A DNA stretch of 8,523 nucleotides from Alphaproteobacteria bacterium (GTDB lineage: Bacteria; Pseudomonadota; Alphaproteobacteria; UBA2136; UBA6156): NCBI GenBank assembly GCA_027489415.1, contig JAIXZU010000013.1, positions 1 through 8,523 on the forward strand, in the 5' to 3' direction. The translations under genes and the position numbers were made by a program. How positions within the stretch are numbered: the first letter of the stretch is position 1; each line of letters opens with the position of its first letter. Positions 1 to 4,962 of the stretch are shown piece after piece. The notes under the pieces are model-generated. The model did not search any database and had not been told where the DNA came from. It worked only from the letters and a program-made list of their open reading frames with translations.

Positions 1-1701
1 CACTTCCGCACGCTGCAAGCTCTTGCTGCGGCAGTAGTAGAGGCTCTTGATCCCCTTCTTCCACGCGGAATAGTGCAGCATGTGCAAATCGCGCTTGTGC
101 ACGTCAGCCGGCAGGAAGAGGTTCAAACTCTGGCTCTGGCAGATGAACGGCGTGCGGTCAGCCGCATGCTCAATCAGCCAGCGCTGGTCAAGCTCAAACG
201 CGGTCTTGAACACGTCACGCTCGGCATCGGTCAGGAAGTCGAGGTGCATCACGCTGCCACCGTTCACGGTAATGCTCGTCCAGGTGTCTTCGTCGTCGCG
301 GTTGTAGGCCGCCAGCACTTTTTTCAGGTGCTTGTTGCGCACGTTGAAGGTGCCTTCCAGCGTCTTGTGGTTGTAGCTGTTGGACGGGTACGGCTCGATC
401 CCCGGGCTCGCGTTGCCACAGTAAATGGAGGAACTCGCATTCGGTGCAATCGCAATCTTGTGGCTGAAACGCTCTTTCACCAGCATTTCGGCGGCGTCGG
501 GGTTGGGGCCGCGCTCATCAGCCAGCAGCACGCTCGCCTTGTCGGCACCTTCCTTGATGAACTTGAACATCTTCTTGTTCCAGACCTTCGCCATCACGCT
601 CTCGAACGGAATGCCCTTCATCTGCAGGAAGCTGTGGAAGCCCATCGCGCCAAGGCCCACGGCACGCTCGCGCATCGCGCTGTAGCGGGCACGCTCCATC
701 GGCTCGGGCGCACGGTCAATAAAGTCCTGTAAAATGTTATCAAGGTAACGCATCAGGTCTTCAATGAAGCGCGGCTCCTGGCTCCACTCTTCAAAGCTCT
801 CTAGGTTCACGCTGCTCAGGCAGCACACGGCGGTGCGCTCGCGGCCGTACTGGTCCACACCAGTGGGCAGGACAATCTCGCTGCACAGGTTGCTCATCTT
901 CACTTTCAGGCCAACCTTGCTCTGGTAGTCGGGCATCGCACGGTTCACGTTGTCGATGTAAAGAATGTAAGGTTCGCCCTGCTCCATGCGGGAGGTCAGG
1001 ATGCGGATCCAAATCTCACGCGCCTTCAGCTGCTTGATCGTCGCACCGGTCTTCGGGCTCTTCAAGTCATACATCTCGTCGCGCTCAACTGCGTGCATGA
1101 AGGCGTCGTCAATCACGACACCGTTGTGCAGGTACAGGGCCTTGCGCTTCGGGTCACCGCCGGTGGGCTTACGAATATCAATAAACTCTTCAATCTCGGG
1201 GTGGTTCACCGGCAGGTACACGGCGGCGGCACCGCGGCGCTGGCTGCCTTGGTCAATCGCGCGGGTCATCGCGTCTTGCACCACGATGAACGGCACGATA
1301 CCGGTGGTCTTGCCTTTAATCCCCACCTTCTCACCAATGCTGCGCACTTGGCCCCAGTTGGTGCCAATTCCACCACCGTTGGCGGAAATCGCGATGTTCT
1401 CGTTCCAGGTGCGGGTAATGCCGCCCATGCTGTCTTCCACTTCGTTCAGGAAGCAGGAAATCGGCAACGCACGGGTCGCACCGCCGTTGGCCAGCACGGG
1501 GGTGGCGGGCACGAACCACAGGCGGCTCATGTAATCGTACAGGCGCTGGGCGTGTTCTTTGTTGTCGGCGTAAGCGCTGGCCACACGGGCGAAGGCGTCC
1601 TGCGGGCCTTCGCCGGGCAGCAGGTAACGGTCACGCAAGGTGGCCATGCCAAAGTCCGTCAGCAGGCTGTCGCGGGTGTAATCTATCTGTACGTCGTACA
1701 T
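1..1701 (-). CDS. nrdA: Ribonucleoside-diphosphate reductase, class I large (alpha) subunit, 3' end cut by the window
   Basis: Catalytic subunit of class I ribonucleotide reductase, which reduces ribonucleoside diphosphates to deoxy forms in the cytoplasm, using a radical supplied by NrdB. The window holds 567 codons; the C-terminal redox-cysteine tail lies outside. Active-site residues are visible: C83 in LPISCFLNE (E. coli C225), N271-L-C273-S-E275 (N437, C439, E441), C293 in AVCCLSS (C462), and the radical-transfer Tyr pair in SLYYCRS near the window edge. C83 lies about 140 residues nearer the N-terminus than in E. coli, so the N-terminal ATP-cone activity domain is absent. The ATG at 1701 is the only good start: an in-frame TGA lies 39 bases upstream with no other start codon between, and AAAGGAAAG precedes the ATG. 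nrdB is not visible. Two candidate NrdR boxes lie about 430 bp upstream. Codon choice is strongly G/C-ended. Identity is secure. Confidence 0.97.
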   Translation of the reverse strand, partial: MYDVQIDYTRDSLLTDFGMATLRDRYLLPGEGPQDAFARVASAYADNKEHAQRLYDYMSRLWFVPATPVLANGGATRALPISCFLNEVEDSMGGITRTWNENIAISANGGGIGTNWGQVRSIGEKVGIKGKTTGIVPFIVVQDAMTRAIDQGSQRRGAAAVYLPVNHPEIEEFIDIRKPTGGDPKRKALYLHNGVVIDDAFMHAVERDEMYDLKSPKTGATIKQLKAREIWIRILTSRMEQGEPYILYIDNVNRAMPDYQSKVGLKVKMSNLCSEIVLPTGVDQYGRERTAVCCLSSVNLESFEEWSQEPRFIEDLMRYLDNILQDFIDRAPEPMERARYSAMRERAVGLGAMGFHSFLQMKGIPFESVMAKVWNKKMFKFIKEGADKASVLLADERGPNPDAAEMLVKERFSHKIAIAPNASSSIYCGNASPGIEPYPSNSYNHKTLEGTFNVRNKHLKKVLAAYNRDDEDTWTSITVNGGSVMHLDFLTDAERDVFKTAFELDQRWLIEHAADRTPFICQSQSLNLFLPADVHKRDLHMLHYSAWKKGIKSLYYCRSKSLQRAEV

Positions 1702-2130
1702 GACCGTATCTTTCCTTTGGTATCCATTATTCCGGCAGCGTCAGCCGCCCTGTTATCTTATCGCAGGCAGCAGGGAGGAGACTGACGTCCGCCGCTGGAA
1801 GTTCCTTACTCCAACCTTGCAAACTGCTCTGTCCGCGCACCACAAGGGGGCAGAATTCCATCCCCCAAGCCTGTTCACTTTCAGAAAACGAACCTCATGG
1901 TGGTTATCTGTCAGCTCTATTCGGCAGGGGAGGTGGCGTCTCTTCCAGCTCTCTCCGGTAGTATCTTGCGATCTGTCCGCATCATGCCCTCCCTCCCCCT
2001 CCCCCACAAGGCCACTTAACATACTGATACTTCCACCAACACACTGAAAACATAACACCATCTGCCTACTTTTTAAGCACCTTCCAGCACCCACCACCCA
2101 CTACCCTGTGTGTCTTTTTCGCGCACCCAA
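1702..2130 (-). other. Long protein-free leader region of nrdA
   Basis: This is the stretch between the nrdA start codon and the candidate NrdR boxes. If the promoter lies at the boxes, it is a leader of roughly 400 nt. Read as RNA it is rich in G and purines, with a G-quadruplex-capable motif at 1987-2005. A 5-bp GC hairpin (1846-1850 with 1862-1866, 11-nt loop) is the only simple stem I noticed. A 114-codon minus frame (2097-1753) crosses it but resembles no protein I know and has biased, low-complexity composition, so I do not call it a gene. No known riboswitch motif was recognised. Confidence 0.5.
1987..2005 (-). other. G-quadruplex-capable motif in the nrdA leader
   Basis: On the minus (nrdA-sense) strand the sequence is GGGGGAGGGGGAGGGAGGG. 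That is four G-runs of 5, 5, 3 and 3 separated by single A loops, which satisfies the usual four-run, loop 1-7 pattern with the shortest possible loops. It starts about 285 nt upstream of the nrdA ATG and would be in the leader RNA if transcription starts at or beyond the NrdR boxes. Folding is inferred. Confidence 0.6.
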
Positions 2131-2146
2131 CCACTATATATAGTGT
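2131..2146. promoter_or_regulatory. NrdR box (near-perfect)
   Basis: CCACTATATATAGTGT matches the NrdR consensus (acaCwAtATaTwGtgt) at nearly every position and contains a 14-bp perfect palindrome, CACTATATATAGTG, at 2132-2145. NrdR is the zinc-finger/ATP-cone repressor of ribonucleotide reductase genes. The only such gene nearby is nrdA, whose start lies about 430 bp away. The TATATA within the box could also be part of a -10 element on the minus strand. I saw no convincing matching -35. Confidence 0.75.
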
Positions 2147-2159
2147 ACGCACATCGTAC

Positions 2160-2175
2160 CTACTAAATCTTGAAC
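2160..2175. promoter_or_regulatory. Second, weaker candidate NrdR box
   Basis: The core CTAAATCTTG (2163-2172) keeps the conserved positions of the NrdR consensus (C, w, A, A, T, T, w, G), although its outer bases diverge. It lies 29 bp from the first box, measured between equivalent positions. NrdR boxes normally come in pairs close to three helical turns apart (31-32 bp), so the spacing is roughly but not exactly right. Taken with the strong first box it is plausible; alone it would not be called. Confidence 0.45.
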
Positions 2176-2179
2176 TTAT

Positions 2180-2201
2180 CCCCACCCCCTACCCACATCC
2201 C
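2180..2201 (-). other. Second G-quadruplex-capable motif, beside the NrdR boxes
   Basis: On the minus strand there are four G-runs of 3, 3, 5 and 4 with loops of 4, 2 and 1 bases. It sits five bases beyond the second NrdR box, on the side away from nrdA. It would therefore be promoter-region DNA rather than leader RNA if nrdA transcription starts at the boxes. It may only reflect the strong C bias of the plus strand here. Confidence 0.45.
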
Positions 2202-2480
2202 GTGGTATGCCGCCCCGCCCCGCTAACTACGCATCGCGTCGGTTAACTCCCTGAAACCCAATACCCGAAGAAAACCTCCACCACCCCAACCCGCTCAACC
2301 CTCACACTCACCCCCCACACTCACCACTTCGCCCAATCACTCACTCACTCCATCACTGCCCATCCACTTCCCCCCTACTTTCCTTACATTGACCATTCAT
2401 GGTAACCAAAAATCCGCCCCCACAGCCAATATCACGCAAAACGGCCCCGCCACTTTCCACCCATTCACCACCCCCAAAAA
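2202..2480. other. Gene-free, strongly C-rich / G-poor tract (plus strand)
   Basis: No gene or RNA is recognised. In the 120 bases 2271-2390 the plus strand holds 64 C and only 3 G. The tract includes a short tandem TCAC repeat (2337-2350), a 10-bp direct repeat CACACTCACC (2303-2312 and 2316-2325), and a small inverted repeat ACCAT-TC-ATGGT (2391-2402). C-rich, G-poor RNA is the classical composition of Rho-loading (rut) sequence. A plus-strand transcript crossing here would be antisense-directed, coming from the nrdA side. Confidence 0.5.
2303..2325. repeat. Short direct repeat CACACTCACC, two copies
   Basis: Identical 10-mers occur at 2303-2312 and 2316-2325, a 13-bp period, inside the C-rich tract. 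They are probably a product of the low-complexity composition. Confidence 0.5.
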
Positions 2481-2554
2481 ACCATTTAAACAAATAATAT
2501 CAATGCTTTAATCAAAACATAAAACTTGACAAATCGCCCGAAATAGACTATAAT
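2481..2554 (+). promoter_or_regulatory. Exact-consensus sigma-70 promoter with AT-rich upstream flank
   Basis: TTGACA (2526-2531) and TATAAT (2549-2554) are both perfect hexamers separated by the optimal 17 bp. The preceding ~45 bases (2481-2525) are mostly A and T with A-tracts, as in an UP element. This contrasts sharply with the C-rich sequence before it. The predicted start is near A2561. It points away from nrdA and towards the 3' end of flhA, with no protein gene downstream on that strand. It therefore most likely serves the structured RNA that follows. Confidence 0.85.
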
Positions 2555-2560
2555 AAACCC

Positions 2561-2740
2561 ATTAAAAGCTCCAAAATCAAGCTCACAGCCACAACTCGGG
2601 TATCCGCCAGCAGGAGGCTATAAACGGCGATCCTGATGGTTTTGGGGGGAGCGCCGAATACAAGAAAACGTATTTAAGCTTCCCCCAAAATCTTCAGGGC
2701 GTCGTTTGAGCCCCTGCCCTCATCGAAGCCCCGAATTTTT
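2561..2740 (+). ncRNA. Predicted ~180-nt rod-shaped structured RNA, 6S-like in size and form
   Basis: The RNA begins just after the perfect promoter and ends at a TTTTT run (2736-2740). By hand pairing, 5' and 3' arms match as follows: 2596-2600 with 2730-2734; bubble 2601-2609 against 2718-2729; 2610-2614 with 2713-2717; 2616-2619 with 2709-2712; 2622-2629 with 2700-2707; 2631-2636 with 2694-2699; 2638-2652 with 2678-2692; 2656-2661 with 2670-2675; loop 2662-2669. A single rod with a bubble near its closing stem, ~180 nt long and strongly transcribed, is the layout of 6S RNA, the RNA polymerase regulator. I recognise no 6S primary-sequence motif, so the family is an inference. SRP RNA is unlikely (no GGAA-type tip with the conserved internal loop). 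The 3' end meets the flhA stop codon on the opposite strand. An alternative hairpin (2695-2699 with 2712-2716) competes with the rod. Confidence 0.65.
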
Positions 2741-4877
2741 AAACGGTAGCCACTGTGCGCAACTTCGCCTTCGGCGAAATCTCCGTCTGCGAAAGCACCG
2801 ACACCGTCGGCAAACTCCGCTCAATCAGCAACCGCGCAAACGGCCGCGCCGTGGGGGAGGTCAGCAGGATCGGCGACACACCACTATTAAACTGGCGCGT
2901 AAACGTCTCGGACGCCGTGCGCAGGAACGTCTGGATCTTATCCGGCGCCATCGCCAGCTGCCGCTCGGTGCCTTCCTTATCCGTACTTAATATGGAGTCC
3001 ATGAACTCCCGCTCCCACGCGGGGCTGAGCGCGATGATCGACACCACACCATCCGGCCCCACATGCTGCGCCGTCAGCTGCCGCGCAATCCGCTGGCGCA
3101 CGTGTTCGGTCAACAGCGTCAGGTTGCGCTGGCCGGGCACTTCGGCCAGGGCTTCCAGAATCCCCGGCAGGTCACGGATGCTGACCCGCTCGCGCAGCAA
3201 GTTCTGCAACACTTTCTGCAGCACGGGTTTGCTAATCTTATCAGGCACTAACTCGTCAATCAGCTTGCCATAGGTGCCGCGCAACTCGTCCAGCAACTTG
3301 TCGAGCTCCGAACGCGTCAACAGGTCGGACAAATTATCCTTAACGATTTCAGTAAGATGCGTCACAACCACGTTGGCATTATCCACCACGGTGTACCCAT
3401 TGAACTGCGCATTTTCGCGCTGGCTATCGGTAATCCAGCGCGCCGGCAGGCCGAACGTCGGCTCCACGGTGTCACGGCCCTCAATCGCCGGTGCACTGCC
3501 GCCACTGGGGTCCATCGCCAGCAACATACCCGGCTCCAGCGTGCCACCACCAGCCTTGGTTTCCTTAATGAAAATCTGGTAATCACCCGGCTTCAGCTGC
3601 AGGTTGTCCTGAATCCGCACACTCGGTATCACAAAGCCCAAATCGCGCGCCAATTGGCGCCGTGTCGCCTTAATCTGCTCGGTCAACCGCCCGCCCTTAC
3701 TCTCGTCAATCAGCGTCAGCAAGCCATAGCCCAACTCCAGCCGCAGCGTATCCACATGCAGCAGGCTCGCCAGCGGCTGTTCAGGCGGGGGCGCCGCCGC
3801 AGCCGCCGCAGCCGCGGCTTTCTCGGCCACCTGCTCGGGCGAAGGCTGGGCCGCCAGCTTGCGCTGGTTTTGCAGCGCGTACCATCCAGCCGCCCCCATC
3901 GCCGCCGCCAGCAACCAGAAGGGGAACACCGGCATATCCGGCAACAGGGAAATCACCACCAGCAGCGCACTGGAACCAAACAATGCCCGTGGGCTGGTCG
4001 CCATCTGCGCAAACACGACCGTACCGGCACCTTCATTAGTGCCGCTTTTCGCCACCAGCATACCGGCGGCAATCGAAATCGTCAGCGCGGGAATATACGC
4101 CACCAAACCGTCACCTACGGTCAGTGTCACATAACGCTCAGTCGCCTCAGCCATGCTCATGTCATGCTGCATGGTGCCGACAATAATCCCTACAATCACG
4201 TTAATCGCCGTAATAATCAGCCCCGCAATCGCGTCCCCGCGCACGAACTTACTCGCACCGTCCATCGCCCCGAAGAAGCCGGTTTCCTGCTCGAGTTCGG
4301 ACCTCCGCGTCCGCGCCTGCTCTTCATTAATCAATCCGGCATTCAAATCCGCATCAATCGCCATCTGCTTGCCGGGCAGGCTGTCCAGCGTGAAGCGCGC
4401 CGCCACTTCGGCAATCCGTCCGGAACCTTTGGTAATAACGATAAAGTTCACCAGAATCAGCACCGAGTAAATCACCAGCCCGATCAGGAAGTTACCACCC
4501 ATGATGACGGAACCGAACGCCTCAATAATGTGCCCGGCCGCAGCAGCAGTCTGGTGCCCTTCTTCCAGAATCAACCGTGTCGAAGCCACGTTCAGCGCCA
4601 ACCGGAACGTCGTCGTTACCAGCAGCAGCATCGGGAAGGAGGTAAACTCCAGCGCACGCTTCACAAACATCACCGTCAACAGAATCAGGATCCCGATCGT
4701 AATATTCGCCGCAATCAGCACGTCCATAATCGCCGCCGGTAACGGCACGAAGAACATCACAATCAGCCCGATAACCGCCATTGCCAGCAGCACGTCCTGT
4801 TGGCGTGCGTTAGCTAGGAGGGCTCTAAATTCCATTCCGAGGGGCGACAAAATAGGTTGTTCTGCTTTCTGCGTCAC
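2739..4877 (-). CDS. flhA: Flagellar type III export gate protein FlhA
   Basis: Inner-membrane component of the flagellar export gate, which couples proton motive force to secretion of rod, hook and filament subunits. It has 712 residues, typical for the family. Residues 1-26 precede the N-terminal membrane domain (~27-335). Conserved stretches include FRLALNVASTRLIL (91-104), the SGRIAEVAARFTLDSLPGKQ loop (152-171), and GAMDGASKFVRGDAIAG (203-219), where D206 matches the essential D208 of Salmonella. An Ala/Pro linker (354-365) joins the cytosolic export-substrate docking domain (~370-712). The first possible start is GTG at 4877, directly after an in-frame TGA nine bases upstream and with no clear ribosome site. 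ATG at 4835 (residue 15) is an alternative, and is favoured if the GG/GC promoter-like element at 4880-4895 is real. An intrinsic terminator separates it from flbD, which suggests its own promoter. Confidence 0.98.
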   Translation of the reverse strand: MTQKAEQPILSPLGMEFRALLANARQQDVLLAMAVIGLIVMFFVPLPAAIMDVLIAANITIGILILLTVMFVKRALEFTSFPMLLLVTTTFRLALNVASTRLILEEGHQTAAAAGHIIEAFGSVIMGGNFLIGLVIYSVLILVNFIVITKGSGRIAEVAARFTLDSLPGKQMAIDADLNAGLINEEQARTRRSELEQETGFFGAMDGASKFVRGDAIAGLIITAINVIVGIIVGTMQHDMSMAEATERYVTLTVGDGLVAYIPALTISIAAGMLVAKSGTNEGAGTVVFAQMATSPRALFGSSALLVVISLLPDMPVFPFWLLAAAMGAAGWYALQNQRKLAAQPSPEQVAEKAAAAAAAAAPPPEQPLASLLHVDTLRLELGYGLLTLIDESKGGRLTEQIKATRRQLARDLGFVIPSVRIQDNLQLKPGDYQIFIKETKAGGGTLEPGMLLAMDPSGGSAPAIEGRDTVEPTFGLPARWITDSQRENAQFNGYTVVDNANVVVTHLTEIVKDNLSDLLTRSELDKLLDELRGTYGKLIDELVPDKISKPVLQKVLQNLLRERVSIRDLPGILEALAEVPGQRNLTLLTEHVRQRIARQLTAQHVGPDGVVSIIALSPAWEREFMDSILSTDKEGTERQLAMAPDKIQTFLRTASETFTRQFNSGVSPILLTSPTARPFARLLIERSLPTVSVLSQTEISPKAKLRTVATV
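3793..3819 (-). repeat. Trinucleotide-rich repeat coding the FlhA poly-alanine linker
   Basis: The plus strand shows GCCGCCGCA twice in tandem (3793-3801 and 3802-3810), followed by a degenerate third copy. On the minus strand it encodes part of the Ala-rich then Pro-rich linker between the membrane and cytosolic domains of FlhA (residues ~354-362). Length changes in multiples of three would be tolerated in frame. Confidence 0.7.
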
Positions 4878-4879
4878 TA

Positions 4880-4895
4880 TGCATCAAAACCCCCA
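4880..4895 (-). promoter_or_regulatory. Possible sigma-54 -24/-12 element before flhA
   Basis: On the minus strand, TGGGGGTTTTGATGCA has the GG (4894-4893) and GC (4882-4881) pairs 12 bp apart, as in the sigma-54 consensus TGGCACG-N4-TTGCA. The intervening CAC is missing. Transcription would start near 4870, downstream of the GTG at 4877, so use of this promoter would require the ATG at 4835. The position, directly after the flbD terminator and next to an inverted repeat, makes it worth noting. The match is modest. Confidence 0.3.
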
Positions 4896-4916
4896 GCCTG
4901 CATAGCGTGGCAGGCT
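4895..4916. repeat. Inverted repeat between flbD and flhA
   Basis: Perfect 7-bp arms AGCCTGC (4895-4901) and GCAGGCT (4910-4916) flank an 8-base loop. On the minus strand it is followed by GGGGGTTTT, not a clean U-run, so it is a poor terminator. It abuts the possible -24 element and could be an operator, or a second hairpin backing up the terminator just upstream. Confidence 0.55.
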
Positions 4917-4928
4917 TTAACCAGTCAT

Positions 4929-4951
4929 AAAAAAACACCCTCTGTGGGGTG
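4929..4951 (-). terminator. Intrinsic terminator after flbD
   Basis: Read on the minus strand, the stem CACCC (4951-4947), loop CACAGA and stem GGGTG (4940-4936) are followed by seven T (4935-4929). The hairpin starts 11 bases after the flbD stop codon. The stem is short (5 bp plus a possible G-U pair) but the U-run is complete, so termination may be partial. Confidence 0.75.
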
Positions 4952-4962
4952 CCTGCACACAC

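Noticed and set aside
73..732. Plus-strand open frame of 219 codons opposite nrdA
   Set aside because: It lies entirely within the conserved nrdA coding sequence on the other strand; the frame stays open because of G/C-biased codon use.
1683..1727. 14-codon upstream frame (MDTKGKIRSCTTYR) overlapping the nrdA start
   Set aside because: A possible leader peptide, but the ribosome site is weak and frames this short arise easily by chance. Conservation would be needed.
1093..1785. Plus-strand open frame of 230 codons opposite nrdA and its leader
   Set aside because: It is a shadow of nrdA; the part beyond nrdA changes composition and resembles no protein.
1753..2097. Minus-strand open frame of 114 codons in the nrdA leader
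   Set aside because: No recognisable family, no clear ribosome site, skewed composition and overlap with the G-quadruplex motif; more likely non-coding leader.
2480..2540. Minus-strand promoter for nrdA in the AT-rich island (TTGTCA-like)
   Set aside because: No acceptable -10 at 16-18 bp from the TTGTCA; the same bases form a perfect plus-strand promoter.
2636..2677. 13-codon plus-strand frame inside the rod RNA, with AGGAGG 18 nt upstream
   Set aside because: The spacing is too long for normal initiation and both elements are buried in stems, where AGGAGG is explained by pairing.
2561..2740. Rod RNA as SRP RNA or tmRNA
   Set aside because: The apical loop AAGAAAAC and neighbouring stem lack the SRP GGAA-type tip and conserved internal loop; there is no tRNA-like domain or tag frame for tmRNA.
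3357..4742. Long plus-strand open frame of 461 codons opposite flhA
   Set aside because: It is antisense to a certain flhA, its product is rich in Arg, His and Gln as expected for a shadow frame, and it shows no recognisable domain or ribosome site.
4897..4913. TGCCACG...GC in the flbD-flhA gap as a sigma-54 site
   Set aside because: The GG pair is missing and the spacing to GC is two bases short; the GG/GC element at 4880-4895 fits better.
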